NCBI GenBank assembly: GCA_034006035.1
Contig: JAVETN010000005.1
Coordinates: 1 to 64,000, forward strand
From: Desulforegulaceae bacterium
GTDB lineage: Bacteria > Desulfobacterota > Desulfobacteria > Desulfobacterales > JACKCP01
Length of the DNA stretch: 64,000 bases
Direction of reading: 5' to 3'
Numbering within the stretch: the stretch's first letter is position 1; each line of letters begins with the position of its first letter. This document shows, piece after piece, positions 56,105-64,000 of the stretch. The notes below the pieces were generated by a model, which did no database searches, was not told where the DNA came from, and worked only from the letters and a program-made list of their open reading frames with translations. Made by a program: the position numbers and the translations under genes.

Positions 56105-57064
56105 ATGGTTAAGCCCAAAATAATAGTGAGCAGATGCCTTGGGTTTGATAAATGCAGATACAATGGTGAAATAATTAGATCTGAAACCATTGAAATGCTT
56201 AAGGAATATGTTAAGTTTATCAGTGTATGTTCTGAAGTTGAAATTGGGCTTGGCATACCTAGGGAGCCTTTGAGGATTGCTGAATCTTCAGGTGAAAAAC
56301 ACCTTATTCAACCTGCAACAGATAAGGATTTTACTAAAGAGCTCAATGAATGGAATAAAAGTTTTTTTGATAAATATAAAGACGTAGACGGATTTATTTT
56401 AAAAAATCGTTCTCCATCATGTGGAATCAAAGATGTGAGAATATACAAAGGTTTTTCAAAAACATCTTCAGCTTATAAGGGCAGCGGTTTTTTCGGGGGG
56501 TTTCTTATGGAACAATTCCCTTTTCATCCAATTGAAGATGAAGGAAGACTTTTAAATTATGAAATAAGGGATCACTTTTTTGTAAAACTTTTTGCACTTA
56601 CCAAATTCAAGGAAATTAAGAAAAAAAATATTATTAATGAACTTAATAGGTTCCACAGTGAAAATAAACTTCTTTTCATGGCATATAACCAGACTGGATT
56701 GAGGAAGCTTGGCAGGATCCTGGCCTCTTATGACAAATCAAATAAAGAATTTGTTTTTGAAGAGTATGAAAAAGAGTTTTTGAAAATATTTACTAAAAAA
56801 GCAGGAATTGGGTCGTTTATAAATGTTTTACAGCACGCTTTTGGAGGGATGTCTGACAAGCTCTCTTCGGAAGAAAAGAAGTTTTTTTTAAATAGTCTTG
56901 AAGAATATAGGGATGAAAGAATTCCTTTAACCACTGTTAGCTATCTCATTCTCTCCATGTCTGTTAGATTTAAAAACGAATATCTAATAAATCAGACTTT
57001 ACTCAATCCTTATCCCCAGGACTTGATCAAAATTTCAGATTCAGGGAAAAAATTAAGGCGATAA
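56105..57064 (+). CDS. DUF523-DUF1722 protein
   Basis: 319 residues. The DUF523 domain (about 1-150) has VSRCLGFDKCRYNGE and RSPSCGI, the cysteine pattern of thiouracil desulfurase-like proteins with an Fe-S cluster. The DUF1722 (YbgA-type) domain follows, with AYNQTGLRKLG and LQHAFGGMSDKLSSEEKKFF. Such fusions are widespread; the physiological role of this one is not established. It stands alone behind the terminator. Confidence 0.88.
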   Translation: MVKPKIIVSRCLGFDKCRYNGEIIRSETIEMLKEYVKFISVCSEVEIGLGIPREPLRIAESSGEKHLIQPATDKDFTKELNEWNKSFFDKYKDVDGFILKNRSPSCGIKDVRIYKGFSKTSSAYKGSGFFGGFLMEQFPFHPIEDEGRLLNYEIRDHFFVKLFALTKFKEIKKKNIINELNRFHSENKLLFMAYNQTGLRKLGRILASYDKSNKEFVFEEYEKEFLKIFTKKAGIGSFINVLQHAFGGMSDKLSSEEKKFFLNSLEEYRDERIPLTTVSYLILSMSVRFKNEYLINQTLLNPYPQDLIKISDSGKKLRR

Positions 57065-57165
57065 TTGATTTTAAAAAAATATAGGATGTCAGATTTATAT
57101 CTTTGGAATTTCTTTAAATTGTAAAAAAGTATATATTTAAAATTAGATAAGTTTTGATATCTTTC

Positions 57166-57192
57166 AAGCTTTTTATTTAACAATAAAAGCTT
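57166..57192. other. AT-rich inverted repeat upstream of motA
   Basis: AAGCTTTTTATT and AATAAAAGCTT face each other across TAAC with one bulged base, about 45 nt before the motA ATG. No T-tract follows, so it may be an operator-like site or chance. Confidence 0.25.
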
Positions 57193-57236
57193 ACTTTAAT
57201 TTCTTGGTATAAAATTATTAAACCAAAGGTTTTAAT

Positions 57237-58034
57237 ATGGATTTTGGCTCTTTTATTGGGATTATTTCTGGGCTTTCCCTTATATTTTCAGCAATTTTTT
57301 TAAGGGGAGATTTTTTAAGTTTTGTAAATCTTCCTGGATTTATGATTGTGATAGGGGGGACTGTTGCCTCAACTCTTCTGACTTTTGAATTCAGGCATGT
57401 AGTTACAGCTTTCAAGTCTGCTGTCCTTGTTTTTTCAAGTAAAAGAGATGATCCAAATGATGCAGTTGAAACAATGATAAGGCTTTGCAGAATAAGCAGG
57501 AAGCAGGGAATTATTGCATTAAGCGAGGTAAAAACTCAATCAGGGTTTTTGAAAAAAGCCTGCGGTCTTATTGCTGACGGTTCTGAGGAAGCCACTGTCA
57601 GGGCTGCTCTTGAAACTGAAATTAATTATTTGAAACTCAGGCATTTCAATATCCAGGATGTATTTAAAAAAATGGGAACCTATGCACCGGCATTTGGAAT
57701 GCTTGGTACATTAATAGGGCTGATTCAAATGCTAAGCCAGCTTGCAAATCCTGAAACAATAGGGCCAGCAATGGCTGTAGCTCTTCTTACAACTTTTTAT
57801 GGTTCTCTTATTTCCACCTTATTATGCCTTCCCATTGCAGGTAAACTAAAATCAAGAACAATAAACGAAGTAATGAATATGGAAATTATGCTTGAAGGGG
57901 CGGTTTCCATTTTAAAAAATGACAACCCTCTTATTATTTATGAAAAGCTTTCTTCTTTTATACCTGTAAATTCCAGAGTTCCAATGGAGAAGATGGATTT
58001 AAGATCAAGCAAAGGAATAAATAATGAAATTTAG
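57237..58034 (+). CDS. motA: Flagellar stator protein MotA/PomA
   Basis: 265 residues. Four membrane helices (about 4-22, 28-47, 150-170, 180-200) and the MotA cytoplasmic loop with conserved charged residues. Signature PAFGMLGTLIGLIQML. Together with MotB it forms the ion-driven stator. It overlaps motB by 11 bp. Confidence 0.93.
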   Translation: MDFGSFIGIISGLSLIFSAIFLRGDFLSFVNLPGFMIVIGGTVASTLLTFEFRHVVTAFKSAVLVFSSKRDDPNDAVETMIRLCRISRKQGIIALSEVKTQSGFLKKACGLIADGSEEATVRAALETEINYLKLRHFNIQDVFKKMGTYAPAFGMLGTLIGLIQMLSQLANPETIGPAMAVALLTTFYGSLISTLLCLPIAGKLKSRTINEVMNMEIMLEGAVSILKNDNPLIIYEKLSSFIPVNSRVPMEKMDLRSSKGINNEI

Positions 58035-58758
58035 AACAAAATCAACAAAAGATGATTTCCTTGAAGAAGATAACGATCTGGGGTGGATAGTCACTTTTTC
58101 AGATCTTATGACTCTTCTTCTTGTGTTTTTTATCCTTCTTTTTTCCATTTCAAACCTCAACAAAAATAAATTTGAAAGTGCACTTGAGTCCATAAGGATG
58201 AGTTTAAATTCAAAAATGGTGCCTTTTGCCTCAATCGAAGTTCTTGAAGTGCCTGAAACCCTTGATAAAAATATAAGAATTGATGAACTTACAGGGCTTA
58301 CTTCAAGAAAAGAAAGAATAGAAAAAGATATAAGATCTTATATCAGCAAACACAAAATTCAAGACAATGTCAGTGTAAGTATTCTTAATGATAAAATTGT
58401 AGTCCAGATAAGAGGTACAGCTCTTTTTGATTCAGGAGATGCAGTGCTTAAAACATCAGCTGAGCCTGTACTTAAAGAACTTGTAAATGTATTTGAAGCA
58501 TATGATGACTACAATATTAATATTAAGGGGCATACAGATAACCTTCCCATTTCCACATCAAGGTATCCATCAAACTGGGAATTATCTGCCATAAGAGCAA
58601 CGAATGTGTTGAGGTATTTTATTTCAACCGGAATACATCCTTTAAGGCTTACTGCTACAGGATACGGTTCTCTTATGCCTCTCAGGCCAAATACTTCAGA
58701 TGAAAACAGAGCCGCAAACAGGAGAGTTGAATTTGTTTTGGAAAAAAAAGGCAGATAA
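58024..58758 (+). CDS. motB: Flagellar stator protein MotB/PomB
   Basis: 244 residues. A single membrane helix WIVTFSDLMTLLLVFFILLF carries the ion-binding Asp (in FSDLM). A plug/linker is followed by an OmpA-like peptidoglycan-binding domain (IKGHTDNLPISTSRYPSNWE, TGYGSLMPLRPN). Whether protons or sodium are used cannot be decided by eye. Coupled to motA; the PilZ gene overlaps its 3' end. Confidence 0.93.
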   Translation: MKFRTKSTKDDFLEEDNDLGWIVTFSDLMTLLLVFFILLFSISNLNKNKFESALESIRMSLNSKMVPFASIEVLEVPETLDKNIRIDELTGLTSRKERIEKDIRSYISKHKIQDNVSVSILNDKIVVQIRGTALFDSGDAVLKTSAEPVLKELVNVFEAYDDYNINIKGHTDNLPISTSRYPSNWELSAIRATNVLRYFISTGIHPLRLTATGYGSLMPLRPNTSDENRAANRRVEFVLEKKGR

Positions 58759-59140
58759 TAAATATAAACTGAGGTTTGAATCAAAGGATAAAAGGAATAG
58801 CTATAGATTAAAAGCCTTACGAAGTGAAAAGCTTTGTATATATTTAAATTCCAAGGCCTTTGAAATATCAAATATAAGTGCCGGAGGAGTTGCTTTTTTT
58901 TCATCAGAATTTTCAATTGGTGATTTTTATGATTTTGAATTGCCTCTTCCCGATACAAAAGCCAACTATGTAAAAGGTAAAATTGAAATAGCAGGATTTG
59001 AGAACGGTTTAACCAGGGCAAAATTTATTGAAATTGATGAAAATGACAAAGAAAGAATTCATAAGTTTGTTTTTGAAAAGCAGATAAAATATTTAAGAAA
59101 ATCCAAACAAAATAAAAAACAATCAGACAATCTTTTTTAA
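58733..59140 (+). CDS. PilZ-domain protein next to the stator genes
   Basis: About 135 residues. The c-di-GMP site has RNSYR (RxxxR) and NISAGGVAF ((D/N)xSxxG), both intact. Start candidates are ATG 58700, TTG 58727 and TTG 58733. AGGAG sits at a good distance from the last, which I prefer, but all overlap motB. As a YcgR-like factor beside MotAB it likely links c-di-GMP to motor speed. Its stop is one nucleotide from that of the convergent transglutaminase gene. Confidence 0.8.
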   Translation: MFWKKKADNKYKLRFESKDKRNSYRLKALRSEKLCIYLNSKAFEISNISAGGVAFFSSEFSIGDFYDFELPLPDTKANYVKGKIEIAGFENGLTRAKFIEIDENDKERIHKFVFEKQIKYLRKSKQNKKQSDNLF

Positions 59141-59141
59141 G

Positions 59142-61061
59142 TTAAAATCTTAGTTTTTTTAAAATCATTTTCATTTTTACAATGTTTTTTTCTGATTTTT
59201 CACCAGAATATCTATAAAGAACAAAGATGTTAATAAAATCTTTAATCAACTCCTGATTTTTTAAATTAGATTTTTCAATTCTTTTTAAATACTCATAATA
59301 TCCTTCCCAGGGTTTTTTTGCAAAATTTTTGTTTTTTAACTTTTTTTGCATTTTTTCAAATAAAATAAGTTCTTTTGATTTTTTACTTTGAAGTTTTACC
59401 TTTAATTTTAAACTAAAATAAACCCAGAAAAAAAGAAAAAAGCAAACAAAGATAAGCAAGGCAGATTTTTTTAAAAAACTTTGATTTTTAAGACCTAAAA
59501 ATTTAAAAAACTCATTTTGAATATTAAAATTATAGCTTATAATTTTTTGATCCCAGAAAAAATTTAAAGCATCTGTTAATTTGGTAAAAGGTTTTGTAAA
59601 TTTAAAAAAACTTCTGCCTGAATTAAAATCAGATGAAAAAATTTGCTCCATATTTTCTTCAAGTCTTGAAGGGGTAGATTCAGTGGTGGGATCAATTCTT
59701 ATCCAGCCTTTGTTTCCCAACCAGACTTCGCACCATGCATGGGCATCTGATTGTCTTAGACTAAAAAATCCTCCAATGGGATTTTCTTCTCCGCCAAGAT
59801 ATCCTCCTGTAATTCGAGAAGGAATTTTTGCTGCCCTCATTAAAAAAGCAAATGAAGAAGCAAAGTGCTCGCAAAATCCTTCTCTTTTATCAAACAAAAA
59901 CTCATCAATATAATTTTTGCCATATTTTGGAGGATTTAAAGTGTAAATAAATTTATTTTTTCTTAAAAACTCAATTCCTTTATAAACCCTTTGCTCAGGT
60001 GGAAAACTTCTCCATTGAGAGCCAAGCTCCAAAGTCAGGGGATTAAAATTTTCAGGAAGCTTTAAATGTTTTTTTGATGGTTTAGGGTAAGTGGGACTTT
60101 GGTTTGTATATTCAATTTCATAAGCTTTTTTATCATTGATTTTAAAAAATATTGAATAAAGGGTGGAGTTTTCAGTTAAATAAATTTGTTTTTCCGGGGA
60201 GTTCAAAGGATAATCAGGTGAAATAATATATTTGGAATAGGTTGGATTTAAAATTATAAAAGCTTTTTTTGAGGTTGAACTTTTAAAGGTTGTTGGTCCT
60301 TTTAAAGGAGGATTGTCAGGATGCCACGAAGTTCCGTCAAATGAATTGAAAACTATCCCTCTGAAATATTTTTCTAAACTTTGGTGATTATTGTCAAATT
60401 TTATTTTAAATGCAATTTCATTGTTTTTAGCAAGAGAAGATACTGAACCAGGGCTTATTGTTTGTGCAAATCCAGATATGTTTTTAAAGCTTCCTTGTTT
60501 TCCCCATAAACTTGTTTGAATTCTTGGGAAAAAGAAAAATAAAACAAAGGCAAAAATAATTGATGGAAGAGATATCAAAATACTTTTTTTTATGTTTTGG
60601 AAAAGATTTTTATCCGGTGAATTAATATATCCCATCACAGACAAAGTAAATACAGCGGAAATAAACATATAAATTGTTGTAAAAAAAGAAGTTGAAAATA
60701 AAATCAAAGAAAGAAGGATAAAAAAGCTTAAAAAGCAGGCAACAAGTTCGTCTCTAAGGGTTTTGATTTCAAAGATTTTTAAAAAAGACATTATAATCAA
60801 AAGGGGAACTCCAGCGTCCCTTGAAAACAGTTCTTTGAAGTTGATTGTTAAAATAAGGGTGAAAACAATGGTTAAAAATAAGATTGTTTTTTTTCCCGGA
60901 GGTTTTATTTTGCCCAAAACAATTAAAAGATTAAATATAAAGGCAAAAAAAACTATAATCACTGTTTTAATTTCCAGGAAAAAAAGCAAAGGAATACAAG
61001 AAAAAACAATTGAAAGAAAAATCAGGGTGGAATTTTTTGGTTTAAAATTATTCATCATCAT
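59142..61061 (-). CDS. Transglutaminase-like membrane protein (DUF3488/DUF4129 type)
   Basis: About 639 residues. Six or seven N-terminal membrane helices (DUF3488-like) precede a periplasmic transglutaminase-like domain with the triad Cys in EGFCEHFASSF, His in SDAHAWCEV, Asp in RIDPT. A late membrane helix and a cytoplasmic tail (DUF4129-like) follow. The start lies among three consecutive ATG codons at 61061-61053, overlapping the DUF58 gene. Together with moxR and DUF58 it forms a known three-gene set of uncertain function. Confidence 0.87.
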   Translation of the reverse strand: MMMNNFKPKNSTLIFLSIVFSCIPLLFFLEIKTVIIVFFAFIFNLLIVLGKIKPPGKKTILFLTIVFTLILTINFKELFSRDAGVPLLIIMSFLKIFEIKTLRDELVACFLSFFILLSLILFSTSFFTTIYMFISAVFTLSVMGYINSPDKNLFQNIKKSILISLPSIIFAFVLFFFFPRIQTSLWGKQGSFKNISGFAQTISPGSVSSLAKNNEIAFKIKFDNNHQSLEKYFRGIVFNSFDGTSWHPDNPPLKGPTTFKSSTSKKAFIILNPTYSKYIISPDYPLNSPEKQIYLTENSTLYSIFFKINDKKAYEIEYTNQSPTYPKPSKKHLKLPENFNPLTLELGSQWRSFPPEQRVYKGIEFLRKNKFIYTLNPPKYGKNYIDEFLFDKREGFCEHFASSFAFLMRAAKIPSRITGGYLGGEENPIGGFFSLRQSDAHAWCEVWLGNKGWIRIDPTTESTPSRLEENMEQIFSSDFNSGRSFFKFTKPFTKLTDALNFFWDQKIISYNFNIQNEFFKFLGLKNQSFLKKSALLIFVCFFLFFWVYFSLKLKVKLQSKKSKELILFEKMQKKLKNKNFAKKPWEGYYEYLKRIEKSNLKNQELIKDFINIFVLYRYSGEKSEKNIVKMKMILKKLRF

Positions 61062-62004
61062 ACCCCGCAAGAAGTTCAAGGCAGATTTTTTGATGTTTTG
61101 GTCCAGAATTTGGAGGGATTTTTATTTGTTTTATTTCAAGCCCATATTTTAATCCTTCAGCTTCAAGTTCAAGAATGGTTTTACAGATTTTAGAAAGTTT
61201 TTTTTCAAGATTTTCAATCTTTAATTTATCAAAATAAATTATTATTTTATCAAAACTTTTTTCTTCATTAAAATCTTTGATAAAAAGCCCAAGTCCTTTG
61301 GAGTATGATTTCCAGGAAATCCTTTTTATATTATCTCCTTTTACATAGTTTTTTAAGCCTTTGAATTCATCTTCATCTTTGTTTTTGTCTTTAGTTTTTC
61401 CTTGAATTTCCATTAAAGATTTAAGTTTTGTTAAGGGAATAGGAGTTTTTGAAGGAGAAGGGTAAACAATTTGTTTTTCATCAGAATAAAAATAGGCAAA
61501 ACTTTTGAAAATACCATAGGGAAAACTTGAAGAAATTTTAAACACAGGACAACGATAAATTCCCCGGGCTTTTGAATCAATAAAAAGTTTTGCATTTATA
61601 TTTAAATTGTTTTTTAAAAACTCAATTTTTACAAATTTATCTTTTAAGTTTATTTTAACAGCTTTTTTTTCTTTGCCATTAGTTAATAAATTAAATTCAA
61701 CTTTTGTCTTTGAAAAAGCAAAGCTGTTTTCAATTTTTATTGAATTAATTTTAAGGTCAAGGATTGAATTTCTGGTTTCTCTTGTGGAAAATAAAAAGAT
61801 AAAAAAAAGGAAAAAACTAAACAAAAGCCCCATGTTGTTATTTTCATTAAATGAGCCTGCAAAAATGACAAGAACGACCAAAAGAAAAATAAAACCAGGT
61901 CTTGTTGGTAGAATATAGATCTGGTTTTTTTTTATTTTTAAGGGAACCTTGTTTTTTTTTGCCCTTAATTTGTTTTTAATAAGGTTATGAAATTTTAATT
62001 TCAT
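61048..62004 (-). CDS. DUF58 protein
   Basis: 318 residues. Two N-terminal membrane helices (about 32-66) and a cytoplasmic region with the DUF58 signature VKGDNIKRISWKSYSKGLGLF (motif G-D-x-x-R-x-I-x-W, about 220). DUF58 proteins partner with MoxR ATPases and often have a VWA-like fold. It overlaps moxR by 20 bp and the transglutaminase gene by about 14 bp. Confidence 0.85.
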   Translation of the reverse strand: MKLKFHNLIKNKLRAKKNKVPLKIKKNQIYILPTRPGFIFLLVVLVIFAGSFNENNNMGLLFSFFLFFIFLFSTRETRNSILDLKINSIKIENSFAFSKTKVEFNLLTNGKEKKAVKINLKDKFVKIEFLKNNLNINAKLFIDSKARGIYRCPVFKISSSFPYGIFKSFAYFYSDEKQIVYPSPSKTPIPLTKLKSLMEIQGKTKDKNKDEDEFKGLKNYVKGDNIKRISWKSYSKGLGLFIKDFNEEKSFDKIIIYFDKLKIENLEKKLSKICKTILELEAEGLKYGLEIKQIKIPPNSGPKHQKICLELLAGYDDE

Positions 62005-62905
62005 TTAAAATCTCTTGAATTTCACTGTTTTTTATAAATCTTGATTCTTTTTCAAAAAAAAGTCTATGGGATGATGCCCAGGGTAAAACATTTTTAATGT
62101 CTTCTGGAATTAGAAAATCTCTTTTGTAAATATAGGCCCTGGCTTTGGCTGATTGAAGAATGCTTATTCCTGCTCTTGGAGAAAGTCCGTTTTTAAAATA
62201 TCCGCAGTTTCTTGTAAATTCAATTATATCTTGGAGATATTCAATTACAGGGTCACTTGTTTTTATAAGCTTAATTTTTTTTTGGATTTCTAAAACTGAT
62301 TTAGAATCAAGGACAGGATTTATCAGGTTTGATTTATGTGAAATTGAATTTTTTTGAAGCAAAATTTGTTTTTCAGAGTCCCTGTCAGGATATCCCAGAT
62401 TAATTTTAAAAAGAAACCTGTCAAGCTGAGATTCAGGAAGAGGAAAGGTACCTGCCTGTTCTTTTGGATTTTGGGTTGCTATTACAAAAAAAGGTTTTTT
62501 AAGTTGATAAGTGCTGCCTTCAATAGTAATTTGTCTTTCTTCCATTGCTTCAAGCAAAGCACTTTGGGTTTTAGGAGTTGTTCTGTTTATTTCATCTGAA
62601 AGAAGAACCTGGGTGAATACAGGGCCTGGATGAAATGTAAAGTTTCCGTTTTTTTGGTCAAAAACTGAAGTCCCAAGGATATCTCCGGGGAGCATATCGC
62701 TTGTACATTGAATTCTTTTGAATTTCAGTCCCATTACCCTTGAAAGAGCATTGGCAAGTGATGTTTTGCCTATTCCAGGCAGATCTTCAATCAAAAGATG
62801 TCCGTCAGCAAGAAGGCAGGTAAGACTCAGGATGATTTTTTCCCTTTTACCAAGGATGATTTTCTCAACTTCACTTATTATTTCTTTAACTTGAGTGTTT
62901 ATCAT
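61985..62905 (-). CDS. moxR: MoxR-family AAA+ ATPase
   Basis: 306 residues. Walker A LPGIGKTSLANALSRVMG, Walker B VLLSDEINRTTPKTQSALLE, sensor TQNPKEQAGTFPLPESQLDRF. It acts as a chaperone-like ATPase with DUF58/VWA partners. First gene of the minus-strand moxR-DUF58-transglutaminase operon. Divergent from the gene beginning at 62964. Confidence 0.93.
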   Translation of the reverse strand: MINTQVKEIISEVEKIILGKREKIILSLTCLLADGHLLIEDLPGIGKTSLANALSRVMGLKFKRIQCTSDMLPGDILGTSVFDQKNGNFTFHPGPVFTQVLLSDEINRTTPKTQSALLEAMEERQITIEGSTYQLKKPFFVIATQNPKEQAGTFPLPESQLDRFLFKINLGYPDRDSEKQILLQKNSISHKSNLINPVLDSKSVLEIQKKIKLIKTSDPVIEYLQDIIEFTRNCGYFKNGLSPRAGISILQSAKARAYIYKRDFLIPEDIKNVLPWASSHRLFFEKESRFIKNSEIQEILNEIKIS

Positions 62906-62963
62906 TATAAGCTCTTTAAAATTAGGGATAATTTAACAAACCAATCACAGGCATAGTATATCA

Positions 62964-64000
62964 ATGTTAACTCCTTTTGAAGTATATGCGGTAATTATTT
63001 CATTATTAAGTCTTTTTTTTCTTGGCTTTCTTTTTAAATTCAAGGGAATTTTTGAATGGAAGATATCCCTTGGTAAAAGACTAGAAAGTCTTAAAAAAAA
63101 GTCAGAATCTTGTATTGATGAAAAAGAAAGAAAAGCCTATGAATACGTTTATAAAGAATGCAAAAAAATATATAAAAAAAACTATTATTTCAATTCAGAA
63201 GTTATAAGTTTAATTGATTTTATAGAAAATATTTCAGTAATTTACAATCCTGAAAGCAAAACACCTTTACTTGAAATAGACCTGGGTCAATTTTTGTACT
63301 TTTCAAATTTAACCTCTGAAAAAATAGAAAATATTTTAAACAGAAAATCATTGAAAGTCGTTTATAATTTAAGGCTTAAAAAATTATATTTTGGATTTAA
63401 TTTAATAAATATTTTTTTGAACAATAAGTTTTTAAACAGTTTTTTGTTTGTATGGAAAAATTATTCAATCTTACAAATAATTGTTTGGTTTAATCCTTTA
63501 ACTCTTCTTGTCTTTTTATCTTTAAGTCTTTTGAGAATGAGTATTGTTAAATTCATTGTAACAGATTTTTTTATTTTTGCCGGGGAAAATTCTATTCTGG
63601 CATATTCTGAGAAATCAGAAAAAAATTTTTACCAAAGTAAAAAATTAAAAAAATTCAAGTTTTTGGAAAAAAAGAAATTATTTAAAAACAAAGATTTAAA
63701 AAAAATCAAAAAAGATTTTTTATTTAGAACTTTGATTTTTGGTAATCTGCCTTCAGTTAAAAGCTTTAAAAAAGCTTTGTCAGATTCGGCTTTGGTTGTT
63801 TCAGCAAGTTATTATCCAGATTCAAAAACTCCTTTAAAAGAAGCAAAAATTGGCCTTATACTTGAAAGAACCGCTCATTGGCTTGGTGTTTTGTCAAATT
63901 TGAGCAAAAAAAGAATTGTAAAATATTTTTTCAATATAAAATTATCTTTAATTTTCAATGTTTATGATTTTCAAAAAAAACATTTACCCCGTTTTTTAAA
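62964..64000 (+). CDS. Membrane protein of unknown function, truncated at the right edge
   Basis: Open from ATG 62964 through the last base, at least 345 codons without a stop. The N-terminal membrane helix (VIISLLSLFFLGFLF) is followed by a Lys/Glu-rich, probably coiled-coil stretch and a second hydrophobic region near 170-205 (LQIIVWFNPLTLLVFLSLSL). A very basic tail runs off the edge. No recognised motif. Poorly conserved-looking and Lys/Asn/Phe rich. Confidence 0.65.
   Translation, partial: MLTPFEVYAVIISLLSLFFLGFLFKFKGIFEWKISLGKRLESLKKKSESCIDEKERKAYEYVYKECKKIYKKNYYFNSEVISLIDFIENISVIYNPESKTPLLEIDLGQFLYFSNLTSEKIENILNRKSLKVVYNLRLKKLYFGFNLINIFLNNKFLNSFLFVWKNYSILQIIVWFNPLTLLVFLSLSLLRMSIVKFIVTDFFIFAGENSILAYSEKSEKNFYQSKKLKKFKFLEKKKLFKNKDLKKIKKDFLFRTLIFGNLPSVKSFKKALSDSALVVSASYYPDSKTPLKEAKIGLILERTAHWLGVLSNLSKKRIVKYFFNIKLSLIFNVYDFQKKHLPRFL

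Overview
The window is a strongly AT-rich chromosomal segment from a Gram-negative, flagellated, anaerobic-type respiratory bacterium. Outer-membrane phospholipases, lipoproteins, multiheme c cytochromes, a MotAB stator with a PilZ partner, a large HisKA_3 sensor kinase and a stand-alone pyruvate carboxylase point to Desulfobacterota, most likely a Desulfobacterales relative. This is inferred from gene content, not from a marker phylogeny. No phage, insertion sequence with a transposase, or CRISPR array was seen. The only accessory-looking DNA is two clusters of palindromic repeats near the left end.

Left end (1-5.4 kb). A methyltransferase gene with a one-base frameshift and coding-like remnants upstream of it sits beside a repeat family of about 135 bp, each unit bounded by two TTCCCAAGC...GCTTGGGAA palindromes. 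The family recurs on the opposite strand at 5.0-5.4 kb, with a 41-bp tandem array. The two clusters bracket a two-gene respiratory module: an octaheme tetrathionate-reductase-like cytochrome c and a cytochrome b. The cytochrome c gene is interrupted by an in-frame TGA exactly where this family carries a cysteine. A compact hairpin of bacterial SECIS type follows the TGA, and all eight CxxCH motifs are recovered only when the TGA is read through. I read it as a selenocysteine-containing octaheme cytochrome, the most notable item here.

5.4-31 kb is mostly housekeeping: radical SAM protein, OMPLA, tRNA-Leu(CAA), TsaC-like protein, a PurD-PurE fusion, Ddl, tRNA-Met(CAT), a zinc-ribbon/DUF3426 protein with a huge acidic linker, Hpt, a CbpA-like J protein, MnmG, a YhcC-type radical SAM protein, an OmpA-type lipoprotein split by a frameshift, a NarL-type regulator, and a plus-strand run crcB-ispF-cysS-uvrB-uvrC.

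31-49 kb holds a flagellar rod-like protein, a RelA/SpoT-type synthetase, a second OMPLA, thiM, a secreted MsrA-MsrB fusion, cupin/NTF2/methyltransferase/glycosyltransferase genes, a FliL-like protein behind a ZU5-like lipoprotein, a PEP synthase regulator, a YjjX-type NTPase, and a 1983-residue pseudokinase/AAA/GAF/PAS/histidine kinase.

49-64 kb contains glnS, birA next to the pyruvate carboxylase it presumably biotinylates, a DUF523-DUF1722 protein, motA-motB-PilZ, and a moxR-DUF58-transglutaminase operon. A further membrane-protein gene, divergent from moxR, runs off the right edge.
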